A stretch of DNA of 64,000 bases, from contig JADGEX010000001.1 of NCBI GenBank assembly GCA_016744135.1, positions 1,623,029 through 1,687,028 of the forward strand, read 5' to 3'. Below are positions 7,546 through 17,369 of the stretch, one piece after another; within the stretch, counting starts at the first letter, position 1, and every line of letters starts with the position of its first letter. Origin of the DNA: Pseudodesulfovibrio sp. Lineage in GTDB: Bacteria > Desulfobacterota > Desulfovibrionia > Desulfovibrionales > Desulfovibrionaceae. Under the pieces are notes generated by a model. It did no database searches, was not told where the DNA came from, and saw nothing but the letters and a program-made list of their open reading frames with translations. Both the position numbers and the translations under genes were made by a program.

Positions 7546-10227
7546 TCAACCGCCGAGTTTGTAAAACAGACTTGCCTGGGCACAGCAACCACTCAAGCCT
7601 AACGACTTATAGATGGAATCCATGCACACGGCCTCACGCACAACACTCGCCAAATTATCAATGGCATCTTCCAGGTCAAATGTGGTTTGAACCTGTTCAA
7701 GAGGCGACAGCCCTTTGTCCATGCGCAACTGATCAATAAACCAACGACGAAACTCATCTGCATCGAATAATCCGTGAAGGTACGTGCCGAATATACGCCC
7801 ATCCGCCCTGCCGTATCCCAACGGCTCGCCGTTATTATTGCGCAAAGCCACACGCAAAATTTCAGACAACGGCGTTGTCTGACCATGATGAATTTCATAC
7901 CCGTGAACCTTTTGACCGGACGAGGAATGTACCCCCCATGTACGGGTTAGGGTCTTTTCCGGGGCGAGCGAAGTCTGCACAGGCAACAAGCCGAATCCTT
8001 CAACACGAGTGGTCTCTGATTCAAGGCCATACGGGTCATCCACAATATCGCCGAGCATCTGAAATCCACCGCATATACCGACAATGCGCGTCTTGTGTCC
8101 GTCGCCTGCCAGCTCACGCAACACCGCAGCCATGCCAGTTCCCTTGAGTGCTTTCATATCCGGCACTGTCGACTTGGAACCAGGCAAAATAATGGCATCC
8201 GGCGTCCCCACATCGCGGGCATCCGTCACCACACGGACCTTGACGTCCGGCTCGGCAAACAGCGGGTCGATGTCGTTAAAATTCGATATGCGCGGCAGAT
8301 CGACAACGACGACTTCCACACATTCGTCATCAGGGAATTTTACACTTTCAGGAAGCAGCCCTTCCTTGAAGGAGACGGAATCCTCTTCGGGCAGACCGAG
8401 CGAATGGATATACGGAATGGTGCCAAGCACCGGCTTGCCCGTATGCTCAAACATCTGGCCAAAGGCAGGCTCCAGCAAGGTGGCGTCACCCCGGAACCGA
8501 TTGATGAGAAACCCTTCCACCAATGACCGTTCCATAGGGGTGAGCAAGCTCATGGTGCCGACCATGGACGCAAATACGCCGCCCCGATCGATATCACCTG
8601 CCAACAGCACCCGCGCATCCGCGTATTTAGCCATGGCCATATTCACAATGTCATGGTGTTTCAAATTCACTTCAGCAGGACTGCCCGCCCCTTCCAGCAC
8701 CATAATGTCATACTCGTTGGCAAGGGAGTCATAAGCAGTTTTGACGGCTTCCCAAGCGCGAGGCTTGTATTCCACATATTCACGCACAGCCATATTGCCC
8801 ACAGGCTGCCCCATAACAATCACCTGCGAACCAACATCAGAACCGGGCTTGAGCAATACAGGGTTCATACGTACGTCCGGTTTCAATCGACAAGCCATGG
8901 CCTGCGTCACCTGTGCACGGCCCATCTCTCCGCCCTGATCCGTGACATAGGAATTCAGCGACATGTTCTGCGCCTTAAAGGGAGCCACATTGTAGCCGTC
9001 CTGCAAAAAAATCCGACAAAACGCCGCAGCCAACACGGATTTACCCGCGTTGGAGCTGGTGCCTTGAAGCATCAACGCCGGGGTGCGTTTGATACGTTTG
9101 ACCACCGGAGGCTTGGCCGTGCCGCTGACCGCTTCCATAGCCTTGATCAGCTGTTCGTTCTCGCCCTGACTCCGAACAGCAACCCGGAACCAACTGTCGT
9201 CCAGTCCCGTATAATTGCCGCACAGCCGAATGCCGATATGATGTTCGGCCAACAGTTTGTCACGGAGCATGACCGCATCCTGCCCGATACGCTCCACCCG
9301 ACAAAGCAGGTAGTTGGCTGTCCCCGGCAAGACCTTGATTCCCGGCACATTCCGCAGTCCCGAGGCAAGGGATTCACGGAGCAAAGCCGTCTGTTCACGG
9401 GTCTCGGCGGCGTACTGCGTGTCGCGGAGGCACTTAATACCCACACTCTGAGCCAGCGTATTCACGGACCATGCTGGCATACGCTGTTTGATCTGCAAGA
9501 CGATCTCGGGATCGGCAAAAGCCAACCCGAGCCGAATACCGGGGATAGCGTAAAATTTGGTCAGGGAAAGAACGGTGACGACGTTGGCCGGTCGATTACG
9601 GATAAGCTGATCTCGATCTTCAGGCAGAAAATCGCTGAAGGAAGCATCCACCACAAAACGCGATTGCGGAAACATGGCCGCGACCTCACGCAAATCATCT
9701 GGAGAAAACATCGTGCCCGTAGGATTGTTCGGGCTGCACAGAAAAACCACGGACGGCGTGGTCAACAGCGATCCCATGGCCGGGAAATCCACCTGAAAAT
9801 CCTCGGTCATCCCGGCTTCGACAATGGGCAGTCGGTGCGCCTTGCATGCCCGTGCATAATCCACATAGGTGGGTGACGGAATAATGGCCTGCCGATGTTG
9901 CCCCATGCCCGCAATGGCGAACAATAACTCGGACGCGCCGTTTCCCGGCAAAACCTGCGTGGGCCAAATCTTGTACTTTTCAGACGCCGCCATGACCAAA
10001 TCGTGACATTCAGGGTCCGGGTAGGAATCAACGTCCTGCAACGCCTGTCCCACCACCTGCCCCAGCCACGGCGGTGGCCCAAGCGGATTCACATTGGCGG
10101 AAAAATCAAGGATATCATCAGGTGCACACCCGGCCGTCTCGGCCATACGCCGCACGTTCCCGCCATGAGCATACTTCTGCTCATCCAACATATCGGGAAT
10201 CCCCGCAAATAAGGTCTGTTTTTCCAT
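7546..10227 (-). CDS. Fused threonine-phosphate decarboxylase (CobD) and cobyric acid synthase (CobQ)
   Basis: An 893-residue bifunctional cobalamin biosynthesis protein. Residues 1-370 are a class I PLP enzyme of the CobD/CobC type (SPNNPTG near 165-171, PLP lysine K224 in [14 protein letters not shown]), which makes aminopropanol phosphate from threonine phosphate. Residues 381-870 are cobyric acid synthase: ATP-binding GTSSNAGKS (389-397), acidic [10 protein letters not shown] (545-554), and a class I glutamine amidotransferase with nucleophile C719 in [10 protein letters not shown] and H818 in TYLHGLF. CobQ amidates four side chains of the corrin; CobD supplies the linker attached next, so the fusion joins adjacent steps. 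The start has only a weak site (GGCGGA). cobS lies about 10 kb away. Both active sites look intact. Confidence 0.92.
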   Translation of the reverse strand: MEKQTLFAGIPDMLDEQKYAHGGNVRRMAETAGCAPDDILDFSANVNPLGPPPWLGQVVGQALQDVDSYPDPECHDLVMAASEKYKIWPTQVLPGNGASELLFAIAGMGQHRQAIIPSPTYVDYARACKAHRLPIVEAGMTEDFQVDFPAMGSLLTTPSVVFLCSPNNPTGTMFSPDDLREVAAMFPQSRFVVDASFSDFLPEDRDQLIRNRPANVVTVLSLTKFYAIPGIRLGLAFADPEIVLQIKQRMPAWSVNTLAQSVGIKCLRDTQYAAETREQTALLRESLASGLRNVPGIKVLPGTANYLLCRVERIGQDAVMLRDKLLAEHHIGIRLCGNYTGLDDSWFRVAVRSQGENEQLIKAMEAVSGTAKPPVVKRIKRTPALMLQGTSSNAGKSVLAAAFCRIFLQDGYNVAPFKAQNMSLNSYVTDQGGEMGRAQVTQAMACRLKPDVRMNPVLLKPGSDVGSQVIVMGQPVGNMAVREYVEYKPRAWEAVKTAYDSLANEYDIMVLEGAGSPAEVNLKHHDIVNMAMAKYADARVLLAGDIDRGGVFASMVGTMSLLTPMERSLVEGFLINRFRGDATLLEPAFGQMFEHTGKPVLGTIPYIHSLGLPEEDSVSFKEGLLPESVKFPDDECVEVVVVDLPRISNFNDIDPLFAEPDVKVRVVTDARDVGTPDAIILPGSKSTVPDMKALKGTGMAAVLRELAGDGHKTRIVGICGGFQMLGDIVDDPYGLESETTRVEGFGLLPVQTSLAPEKTLTRTWGVHSSSGQKVHGYEIHHGQTTPLSEILRVALRNNNGEPLGYGRADGRIFGTYLHGLFDADEFRRWFIDQLRMDKGLSPLEQVQTTFDLEDAIDNLASVVREAVCMDSIYKSLGLSGCCAQASLFYKLGG

Positions 10228-10316
10228 GAATCCGCCACGTGAAAGTTAAAGTCTAGAAAATTTTGAGACTTCGCGATTATTACCCTTAATGAGGTCGGGT
10301 GTCCACTTTGAAGCAT

Positions 10317-10347
10317 ACAAAAAAAGCCGCTTTTACAAGCGACTTTT
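10317..10347 (-). terminator. Rho-independent terminator after the MBL-fold gene
   Basis: AAAGCCGCTT (10323-10332) pairs with AAGCGACTTT (10337-10346), one G-T pair, followed on the minus strand by TTTTTTTG. Confidence 0.75.
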
Positions 10348-10383
10348 CATAGGTTGTGTTCACGATGTAGGCACACCATTTCA

Positions 10384-11349
10384 TCAAGCAAAATTCAATG
10401 TCGTCCCGGACATATTCAAAATGAACTCATCTGGCATGGCCTTTTCAATGGCAAGGGTTGCCGCCCGTCCTGTGCAATGCGCCGGGATCACGTGCTGCGG
10501 TGAAAACGATTGAAAAGCCGCTATGGTCGGCTCGACAGCATGGACAAAATCAGGCCCGGTCAAATGGAAACCACCCATGATCGCATGGACCTTGTCTACT
10601 CCCGTAACCTCTCGCGCATAGTTGACCGTATTGACTATACCGGCATGCGCACACCCCGAAAGGATAACTAACCCTTTCCCCTTCAAATGGAAGACCATGG
10701 ATGAATCGTCCTCTATGGTATCGAAAGATTCTTCCCCGCCGTTTTTTTGAAACGCGTTGGGCATCCCCCGTTCAAAATCACAATTTCTAGGAATCTCCCC
10801 CAAGAACAAAGCGTTCCCGTCCAACATCTGACGAGGGACTTCGGATTCAACTACGGACACACCTAAATCCTCCACATCCGCTCTCGCAAGCGTTGGGAAA
10901 ATAAGCTGATACCCCGTGGGAGTCTTCACGAAACGACTCTCCTTGAACACCCCGGGATGCGTGACGAGTTCCAAATCCGACCGGCCCGTCCGCTCAACCA
11001 ATTGCTTCATACCCCCGAAATGATCCAAATGACCATGTGAAAGCGCCAACGCCTCGACACGCGTCAGGTCCTCATTCAATAAGTCTGCGTTAAATGCCGC
11101 ACCATGAGGTGAGCACCCAAAATCAAAAAGCATACGTCGTTCCTGCCCGTCCGCCTTCACGGTGATGCATGTCGAAAATCCATGTTCCGCAGCGGGGCTC
11201 AACGACAATGTCGCTCCGGTCTTTGTAGGATTTTTTACAAGAAATGGCCGTTCGATTGTATCGTTTCCATCCATGGCCAATACATCGATATAGTTGTCTT
11301 GAAGCGTAAGAATCGAGACCCTGTCTACTTTTCTGAGAAGATCACTCAT
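10384..11349 (-). CDS. Metallo-beta-lactamase-fold hydrolase
   Basis: A 321-residue soluble protein of the MBL superfamily. The metal motif HGHLDHFGG sits in the first third, with further ligands in SGCAHAGIVN, GGFHL and the final PAHCTG. The layout resembles the archaeal and bacterial branch annotated as dihydropterin-ribofuranosylaminobenzene phosphate synthase-like, but that activity is not supported for this copy. I place the start at the second ATG, 11349, because GGAG lies 6 nt before it; the upstream ATG at 11361 has no ribosome site. Single gene with its own terminator. Substrate unknown. Confidence 0.82.
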   Translation of the reverse strand: MSDLLRKVDRVSILTLQDNYIDVLAMDGNDTIERPFLVKNPTKTGATLSLSPAAEHGFSTCITVKADGQERRMLFDFGCSPHGAAFNADLLNEDLTRVEALALSHGHLDHFGGMKQLVERTGRSDLELVTHPGVFKESRFVKTPTGYQLIFPTLARADVEDLGVSVVESEVPRQMLDGNALFLGEIPRNCDFERGMPNAFQKNGGEESFDTIEDDSSMVFHLKGKGLVILSGCAHAGIVNTVNYAREVTGVDKVHAIMGGFHLTGPDFVHAVEPTIAAFQSFSPQHVIPAHCTGRAATLAIEKAMPDEFILNMSGTTLNFA

Positions 11350-11473
11350 ATCTGTCTCCATGTTTTTAAAGAGTTTAGCAGCTAAACAGTATAGGTGGTA
11401 TACACTACGCTCTTTTGAAAAGAAAGCTTTCTCATCATCAAAACACAGAACGTCTTTGTGCGATCCTCTGCCA

Positions 11474-11505
11474 CAAAAAAAGCCGCCCTTACAGGCGGCT
11501 TTTTC
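11474..11505 (-). terminator. Bidirectional-looking terminator after lepB
   Basis: AAAAGCCGCC (11478-11487) pairs perfectly with GGCGGCTTTT (11494-11503); A-runs and T-runs flank both sides. Confidence 0.85.
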
Positions 11506-11526
11506 ATTCGTCTTGTTACAACCGAT

Positions 11527-12147
11527 CTAGTTGAACATGGTTCCGATGCGGTTAAATCTGATATCTGTCAGGGAACCCCAGGACCAGTAGATGACGAGGG
11601 CTTTACCCACGATTTTCTGACGCTTGACCGGTCCCCACCAGCGGGAATCATAGGAGCCTTCACGGTTATCGCCCATGACGAAGAACTCGTCCTGCGGCAC
11701 GGTGAACGGCCCGAAGTCGTCACGGATGGGATTACGAGTAAATTTGGTATGCTGGGTATACGGCTCGTCGATAGGCTGGCCGTCGATGTAGACTACTTTA
11801 TTACGAATCTCGATGGTCTCACCGGGCAGACCGATAACGCGCTTGATAAAATCCTTGGACTCGTCTTCCGGGAACTTGAACACGACGATATCGCCACGTT
11901 CAGGGTCGCCGGTCTTGGCAAGGACTTTGCCGTCTGTGGTGTCGAGCCAAATATTGGACGGCAGGCGCACGTCATACGCGAACTTGGTGACCAGCAAATG
12001 ATCGCCGATCTGCAAGGTCTCCAACATGGAACCGGACGGGATTTTAAAAGCTTGAACAATAAAGGCGCGGATAACAAAGGCGAGCAGCAGGGCGACGACA
12101 ATGGCCTCGATGGAGTCGCGAAAGGATTTCAGAGAGCTTTGGGTCAT
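11527..12147 (-). CDS. lepB: Signal peptidase I
   Basis: Membrane-anchored serine protease that removes signal peptides from secreted proteins. From the chosen start the protein has 206 residues: one transmembrane helix (about 13-30), then IPSGSM with the catalytic serine S40, the lysine base K102 in IKRVIGLPGE, and the conserved GDNREGSYDSRWWG box. An upstream GTG would add 15 residues with no family match, so I use the ATG at 12147, although its ribosome site is weak. It follows lepA on the same strand, the classic lepA-lepB arrangement. Confidence 0.95.
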   Translation of the reverse strand: MTQSSLKSFRDSIEAIVVALLLAFVIRAFIVQAFKIPSGSMLETLQIGDHLLVTKFAYDVRLPSNIWLDTTDGKVLAKTGDPERGDIVVFKFPEDESKDFIKRVIGLPGETIEIRNKVVYIDGQPIDEPYTQHTKFTRNPIRDDFGPFTVPQDEFFVMGDNREGSYDSRWWGPVKRQKIVGKALVIYWSWGSLTDIRFNRIGTMFN

Positions 12148-12282
12148 AATATCTAGTCCAATGTTAATTCTTGTAAGAAGACTCGAATGCACGGCGTATC
12201 ACAACGCGAGCCGATGTGCACGGATGTGCAAAACGTTTCCACTTGAAGAAAACGTCGTCGTCGGAGCATTTGGGTCGGTCTA

Positions 12283-14088
12283 TTAATCTTCGTCAGATTT
12301 AAGTACTGAGAGAAAGGCTTCCTGAGGTATCTCCACGTTGCCCATGCGGCGCATACGTTTCTTACCTTCTTTCTGTTTTTCCAACAATTTACGTTTACGA
12401 GTGATATCGCCGCCGTAACATTTGGCGGTGACGTCTTTACGGAACGGCGCATTGCGTTCCTTGGCAACGATCTTGTTGCCGATGGCGGCCTGAATGACCA
12501 CTTCGAACATCTGGCGCGGGATCGAACGTTTTAGCTTGAGAGCCAATGACCGGCCGATACGGGCCGCGTTCTCGCGGTGCACAATGCAGGAGAATGCGTC
12601 CACGGGGTCGCCGTTGATCAGGATATCGAGACGCACAAGGTCGGCCTCGCGGTAATCGATAATCTCGTAATCCAAACTCGCATATCCTTTGGTAGAGGAT
12701 TTGAGCTTATCGAAGAAGTCGTACATGACCTCGGCGAACGGAATCTCGTAGGTAATCACCACGCGCTTCTCGGTCAGGTAGGCCATGTTTTTCTGGATGC
12801 CGCGTTTCTCCTCGCACAGAGCCAGCACCGCGCCCACAAATTCGTTGGGCACATGCACCTCAAGACGCACGAACGGCTCGCGGATGCTGCCTATATTCGA
12901 CGGATCAGGCAACTTGGACGGGTTATCGATGGTCATGATCTCATCATGGATATCCGACACCTCATAGATGACTGACGGAGCCGTGGTGATGAGCTTGGCC
13001 TCGAACTCGCGTTCCAGCCGTTCCTGAATGATCTCGATATGCAGCAGGCCGAGAAATCCGCAGCGGAAGCCGAAACCCAGAGCCTGCGAAGTTTCCGGCT
13101 CGTAGCTGAACGCCGCGTCATTGAGCTGGAGTTTTTCCAGTGCGGCCTTAAGCGTTTCATACTCAGCCGGTTCAATGGGATACAGACCGGAGAACACCAT
13201 GGGCTTGACCGGCTTGAAGCCGGGATACGGCTCGACTACCGGATTCTCAGCCGAGGTGATGGTGTCACCGACAGGTGCGTCGCCGAGTTCTTTCATAGAT
13301 GCGCACATGAACCCGACTTCGCCCGGTCCCATGGCCTTGATATCCACGGCTTCGGGCATGAACGCGCCAACTCGTGTGACGTCGAACTCCTTGCCCGTGG
13401 AGAAAATTTTGATCTTGTCGCCCTTCTTGAGCTTGCCGTCGAGGATGCGGAACAGCACGACAACGCCTTGATACGAATCATACCATGAGTCGAAAATAAG
13501 CGCCTTGAGCGGTGCTTCCGGGTCACCTTTGGGCGGAGGCAGCAGGTTGATGACCGCGTCGATGACTTCCTGCACGTTCAAGCCGGTTTTGGCCGAAACC
13601 ATAATCGGGTTGGAGCAGTCCAGACCGATCACGTCTTCGATCTCGTGGCTGATTGCCTCGGGGTCTGCACTCGGCAGGTCGATCTTATTGAGCACCGGGA
13701 TAACTTCGAGGTCGTTGTCCATGGCGAGGTACACGTTGGCGAGGGTCTGGGCCTCAACGCCCTGCGTGGAGTCGACCACGAGCAGTGCGCCTTCGCAGGC
13801 CGACAGCGAACGCGAGACTTCATAGCTGAAATCAACGTGACCGGGCGTGTCGATGAGGTTTAGGATATATTTTTCGCCGTCCGTATCGGTGTACGGAATT
13901 CGCACGGTTTGCGCCTTGATGGTGATGCCGCGTTCGCGTTCCAGTTCCATTTTATCAAGGTACTGGTCTTTTTTCTCGCGGTCGCCGACCATGCCGGTGA
14001 GTTCGAGAATGCGGTCGGCCAAGGTCGACTTGCCATGGTCGATATGGGCGATGATGCTGAAATTACGTATATTTTCTATTTTGCTCAT
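12283..14088 (-). CDS. lepA: Elongation factor 4 (ribosome back-translocase LepA)
   Basis: A 601-residue translational GTPase, the usual LepA length. G motifs are AHIDHGKST (G1), DTPGHVDF (G3), NKIDLPSA (G4) and SAKTGL (G5); the C-terminus carries the LepA-specific lysine-rich tail ([20 protein letters not shown]). It binds the ribosome under stress and affects elongation or assembly. The ATG at 14088 gives the standard [10 protein letters not shown] start; an upstream ATG would add 12 untypical residues. lepB follows 135 nt downstream. Confidence 0.97.
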   Translation of the reverse strand: MSKIENIRNFSIIAHIDHGKSTLADRILELTGMVGDREKKDQYLDKMELERERGITIKAQTVRIPYTDTDGEKYILNLIDTPGHVDFSYEVSRSLSACEGALLVVDSTQGVEAQTLANVYLAMDNDLEVIPVLNKIDLPSADPEAISHEIEDVIGLDCSNPIMVSAKTGLNVQEVIDAVINLLPPPKGDPEAPLKALIFDSWYDSYQGVVVLFRILDGKLKKGDKIKIFSTGKEFDVTRVGAFMPEAVDIKAMGPGEVGFMCASMKELGDAPVGDTITSAENPVVEPYPGFKPVKPMVFSGLYPIEPAEYETLKAALEKLQLNDAAFSYEPETSQALGFGFRCGFLGLLHIEIIQERLEREFEAKLITTAPSVIYEVSDIHDEIMTIDNPSKLPDPSNIGSIREPFVRLEVHVPNEFVGAVLALCEEKRGIQKNMAYLTEKRVVITYEIPFAEVMYDFFDKLKSSTKGYASLDYEIIDYREADLVRLDILINGDPVDAFSCIVHRENAARIGRSLALKLKRSIPRQMFEVVIQAAIGNKIVAKERNAPFRKDVTAKCYGGDITRKRKLLEKQKEGKKRMRRMGNVEIPQEAFLSVLKSDED

Positions 14089-14313
14089 AATGCCTTTTGG
14101 GGGAGCGCATTTTTTGCCGGACACACGGAAAGACCCGTGGGAGACGGCGTTTCGGAACAGTCTTGTAAAGGATTTGGGTGTGGTTGTCTAATATATATGG
14201 TCGCTGGTCGCGGACTGAAGCAGTCGGGGTTTCAACCTCGACGGGGAGAAGAGAGGAGATAATGATGCCGCTTTCTGCGGCGGTGATTTGGGAAGGCCGC
14301 TTGCAGCGGCTTG
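14089..14313. other. Non-coding leader region between lepA and the repeat islet
   Basis: No gene is visible in this stretch. It should hold the lepA promoter on the minus strand, but I could not identify convincing -35 and -10 boxes. Composition changes sharply toward the AT-rich islet to the right. Confidence 0.4.
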
Positions 14314-14547
14314 AAGAGGAGAGCCGTCACTGCCGTTCCTCCCATTTTTTTTATTGCCCTTCCAGCGGAGTCCATTTCTTTTGCTGCGCCAAAAGAAATA
14401 GACGAAAGAAAAGGCGCTTGTACTAGCTTGGCCGCCAGCACTCCCAAGCCAAGAATCTGATCGATTTCGCCTCCGCTCCACGAAATAGTCGCCGAAGCGG
14501 CTCCAGATTTCGAAGAGCCGCTCCGGCAAAATCGTCAACTTCTAAGG
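14314..14547 (-). repeat. Dispersed intergenic repeat, family A, copy 1 (inverted)
   Basis: On the minus strand it starts with CCTTAGAAG, runs through GAGCGGCTCTTCGAAA and GGAGCCGCTTCGGCGACT, a T-rich hairpin (ATTTCTTTTG paired with CAAAAGAAAT), and ends with GGAGGAAC and CAGTGACGGCTCTCCTCTT. The same order of blocks recurs at 16163-16407 and 16453-16775 on the opposite strand. Sequence between blocks has diverged, while the hairpin keeps its pairing with different bases, which looks like conserved structure rather than coding. Confidence 0.75.
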
Positions 14548-14560
14548 TTTGGGAGATAAA

Positions 14561-14599
14561 ATGGCTGAAAAAAACTTCATTACGTTAACTACTCGATAA
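14561..14599 (+). other. Twelve-codon open frame with good ribosome site (leader peptide or gene remnant)
   Basis: GGGAG (14551-14555) lies 5 nt before an ATG that opens a 12-residue frame, MAEKNFITLTTR, then TAA. It begins right after the repeat copy and ends 73 nt before the dGTPase start. It may be a short upstream peptide or the stump of a gene cut by the arrival of the islet. The sequence is too short to assign. Confidence 0.25.
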
Positions 14600-14672
14600 C
14601 GCTCGATTGCACAAAAACAGCCAATATGATATCGAGTTTCTGCATTGCAAACGGGCTAGCATGGGAGATTTT

Positions 14673-16124
14673 ATGACAATGGAATGGGAAAAGCTACTTG
14701 CTCCTTACAGATTAAACAGAAAAGGTAAAATTAAAAAGATCAAAGAAGAGGGAAGAAACCCTTTTGCAAAAGATCAAGATAAAATCATCTTTTCTAGTGC
14801 CTTCAGAAGACTTTCAAAAAAAACACAAGTCCACCCCATGGTCGAAAACGACCACATACACACTCGCCTCACCCACAGCATTGAAGTTGGTAGCGTCGGT
14901 AGAAGTATTGGAAACTTGATTGGAGCACTTTTAAGAAAAGACCCATCCATCAATCTACCTCGTCCTCACTATATCGGAGTTATAGTTCAAGCGGCTTGCT
15001 TAGCACACGATATTGGCAACACCCCTTTTGGACACGCTGGAGAATCTGCAATTCAAGAATGGTTTACCAAAAATCGCAACAAAACATTTGTAGCGAAAGA
15101 ATTCGATAAAAAATTCTCATCTAGGCAACAAACAGACTTTACGGCCTTTGACGGCAACGCAATGGGCTTCAGAATATTAACAACAACGGAATATGACACA
15201 AACAATGGAGGCATGCGACTATCCTTCCCAACTTTGGCCACCACCTTAAAATATCCATGGTTGTCCCCTTATACCATTGACATAAAAAAAAACAAATTCA
15301 GCTGTCTGTATTCAGAACGTAAAATGATGGCTAAAGTCTGCAACAAACTTGGAATAAAAAAGATAGGGAAATTCCATTATGCAAGACATCCATTAGCCTA
15401 CTTAGTAGAAGCCGCAGATGATATTTGCAATAATTTACTAGATCTTGAAGACGCTCGAGAAATGGGCACTGTATGCTATAATGATATTCTAAAAATTTGC
15501 AAACCCCTTCACAAAAAAGATGTTGAATTTAAGAGAATTATAAATAGCAAAATGTCTGAAAGGCGCAAGCTTTCATACATTCGGGGTAAAACCACCCACA
15601 AACTAATTTATTCAGCCGTTGATAGCTTTATGAATAATTATTCTGCCATAATGGAGGGGGATTTTAATAATAAACCATTAATCGAGTGCTGTGATTCAGA
15701 ATCCACACAATTAATTAAAAAAACCCAAGCCATGTGCTATGAAAAAATTTTTAATCATCCCAAAAAAATAGAAATTGAACTTGGTGCCTATACAGCAATA
15801 GGCGCAATGCTAGATGCCTGCTTTAATGCTGCAATTGAATTGTTTGAACATCAACCCAACGACAACAATCTTTCTTTCAAAACAAAACGTGTACTGAGCC
15901 TACTCGGGCTAAAGCTTCCTAAAAATAACAATAAGGAAGATGCTAAAAAAGCAGCTGAAAATTTTATTTTCTCGATAACAGGTAAGAAGAAAGCAAAGAA
16001 AGAAATTGAACTTTACGACTTAATACTACCATTCATCGATTATTTATGTGGAATGACAGATAATTATGCCACCCACATTTCCCAACAAATCATGGGAAAA
16101 GCGTCAAATAGCGTTCGGAATTAA
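14673..16124 (+). CDS. dgt: dGTPase-family HD-domain dNTP triphosphohydrolase
   Basis: A protein of about 483 residues that, by family, cleaves dNTPs to nucleosides and triphosphate. Motifs: FSSAFRRLSKKTQV, the HD-domain residues in HTRLTHSIEVGSVGRSI and CLAHDIGNTPFGHAGE, and the later YARHPLAYLVEAADDI. The start at 14673 is chosen for GGGAG 5 nt upstream; a TTG at 14607 and an ATG at 14661 are in frame but poorly placed. Codon use is strikingly AT-rich (Lys, Asn and Ile codons in A and T), unlike lepA or YitT on either side. It is framed by family A repeats pointing outward. This suggests horizontal gain. Some dGTPases act in phage defence by draining dNTPs; whether this one does is open. 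Confidence 0.88.
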   Translation: MTMEWEKLLAPYRLNRKGKIKKIKEEGRNPFAKDQDKIIFSSAFRRLSKKTQVHPMVENDHIHTRLTHSIEVGSVGRSIGNLIGALLRKDPSINLPRPHYIGVIVQAACLAHDIGNTPFGHAGESAIQEWFTKNRNKTFVAKEFDKKFSSRQQTDFTAFDGNAMGFRILTTTEYDTNNGGMRLSFPTLATTLKYPWLSPYTIDIKKNKFSCLYSERKMMAKVCNKLGIKKIGKFHYARHPLAYLVEAADDICNNLLDLEDAREMGTVCYNDILKICKPLHKKDVEFKRIINSKMSERRKLSYIRGKTTHKLIYSAVDSFMNNYSAIMEGDFNNKPLIECCDSESTQLIKKTQAMCYEKIFNHPKKIEIELGAYTAIGAMLDACFNAAIELFEHQPNDNNLSFKTKRVLSLLGLKLPKNNNKEDAKKAAENFIFSITGKKKAKKEIELYDLILPFIDYLCGMTDNYATHISQQIMGKASNSVRN

Positions 16125-16162
16125 CACCTCGAGATATCAACGCCTTTTCAAAAAGACATATG

Positions 16163-16407
16163 CCCAGCATCACACCCGCACCTTAGAAGCTCCCCGAACG
16201 GCGGAGCGGCTCTTCGAAACCCGGAGCCGCTTCGGCGACTGTTTCGGGAGCGCAGCCGGTCGGTGGAGATTCTTAGGCGCGGGAGTGCAGGCGGACAAGC
16301 TAGAAAGGGGCTTTTTTTCGGCCCTTTTTTTGCCCCAACAAAAAAACGGCCCCCGCCGGGAGGGCATAAAAAAAACTCGGAGGAACGCCAGTGACGGCTC
16401 TCCTCTT
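16163..16407 (+). repeat. Dispersed intergenic repeat, family A, copy 2
   Basis: Begins near CCCAGCATCA and CCTTAGAAGC (16181), contains GGAGCGGCTCTTCGAAA, GGAGCCGCTTCGGCGACT, a hairpin of GGCCCTTTTTTTG with CAAAAAAACGGCC, and ends AGTGACGGCTCTCCTCTT. Nearly identical over its first half to copy 3, from which it is separated by 45 nt. Confidence 0.85.
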
Positions 16408-16452
16408 AAACCGCCTATCCACAAGCAAAGAGTCTTCCAAATCATCCCCACC

Positions 16453-16775
16453 CCCAGCATCAAACCCGAACCTTAGAAGCTCCCCGAACGGCGGAGCGGC
16501 TATTCGAAACCCGGAGCCGCTTCGGCGACTGTTTCGGGAGCGCAGCCGGTCGGTGGAGATTCTTAGGCGCGGGTATGCAGGCGGCCAAGCTAGAAAGGGG
16601 CTTTTTTTCGGCCCTTTTTTTGCCCCAACAAAAAAACGGCCCCCGCCGAGCCCGAAGGGCATCCCGGTTCGCACGAAGTGCACCTGCCCGTCTGGGCAGG
16701 ATGCGGCCTTTGCCGCATAACTGCGGAGGAGGGCAACAAAAAACTCGGAGGAACACCAGTGGCGGCTCTCCTCTT
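16453..16775 (+). repeat. Dispersed intergenic repeat, family A, copy 3 (tandem to copy 2, with insertion)
   Basis: Matches copy 2 almost base for base from CCTTAGAAGC (16471) to about 16648, then carries some 80 extra bases made of small hairpins (CCTGCCCGTCTGGGCAGG, GCGGCCTTTGCCGC) before rejoining the shared right end AGTGGCGGCTCTCCTCTT. The recent tandem duplication is evident from the near identity. Confidence 0.85.
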
Positions 16776-16879
16776 CAAAAACAAATAAATCAACACAATC
16801 TATTAATAAAAATAAATAGAACAGGGTGCGGAATTTGCTTTAAAATTCAAAACAACTGAATTGGAGGGCATACTACACC

Positions 16880-17185
16880 ATGAAAAATCCAAGCGCCGAA
16901 CAGGCAATCCAAATCATCGACGACCTCGTCAACAAAACCCTTAATACACAAAACGCTTTCGAACGAGCGATTGGAAAACTTCTTGAAGAGGCCATGCGCA
17001 TAAGAGAAAGCGCTGAAGATATCTCCACGCCCCTTTCCAGTCATCAGATAAAACAAATACTACAAAACGTGGGCTACATTATTCGAGAACTCGGGATGGT
17101 TGAAAAAGGGTTCGGAAAAATCCCTACGGAAGCCCCACACCACCAGATGACGTATGAAGTCGAGGCTGAAGCCATAAAACAATAA
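16880..17185 (+). CDS. Small hypothetical protein, helical
   Basis: A 101-residue soluble protein with no recognised domain and high predicted helix content (SAEQAIQIIDDLVNKTLNTQ at the start). No signal peptide or membrane segment. GGAGGG lies 11 nt upstream of the ATG, a little far but usable. It sits inside the repeat islet: repeat copy 3 before it and a fragment of the repeat right end after it (17239-17278). A gene this size with a site and balanced composition is probably real; function unknown. Confidence 0.6.
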   Translation: MKNPSAEQAIQIIDDLVNKTLNTQNAFERAIGKLLEEAMRIRESAEDISTPLSSHQIKQILQNVGYIIRELGMVEKGFGKIPTEAPHHQMTYEVEAEAIKQ

Positions 17186-17238
17186 GAAATGATCTCAGTC
17201 GCTCGAACAATTGAACCGTAAAATCACGGTAAAGCATG

Positions 17239-17278
17239 AAAAAATCTTGGAGGAACGCCAGTGACGGCCCACCTCTTC
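17239..17278 (+). repeat. Family A repeat, right-end fragment
   Basis: Only the right end is present: GGAGGAACGCCAGTGACGGC followed by CACCTCTTCAACCGC. It matches the ends of copies 2 and 3 and marks the right border of the islet. Confidence 0.7.
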
Positions 17279-17304
17279 AACCGCACCAATCAGCTACATG
17301 CTCA

Positions 17305-17338
17305 ATAAAAAAAGGCCACCCCTAATGGGGCGGCCTTC
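17305..17338 (-). terminator. Terminator after the PocR-type gene
   Basis: AAGGCCACCCC (17312-17322) pairs with GGGGCGGCCTT (17327-17337) with one G-T pair; on the minus strand a T-run of seven follows. It may also stop the rightward small gene. Confidence 0.8.
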
Positions 17339-17369
17339 CTGCATTCTTCATCTTTAACTAAAAGCGGAA

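Noticed and set aside
8653..9876. Open frame of 407 codons on the plus strand
   Set aside because: Antisense to the CobD-CobQ gene, whose active-site motifs settle the coding strand.
16170..16756. Several overlapping short frames in both directions
   Set aside because: They arise within the tandem family A repeats; related frames recur in other copies only because the DNA repeats, and none has a start signal.
16163..16775. CRISPR array
   Set aside because: The two tandem units are long (about 245 and 323 bases) and contain no regular short repeats with unique spacers.
14314..17278. Prophage or integrative element
   Set aside because: No integrase, phage structural gene, tRNA end or matching short direct repeats were found around the islet.
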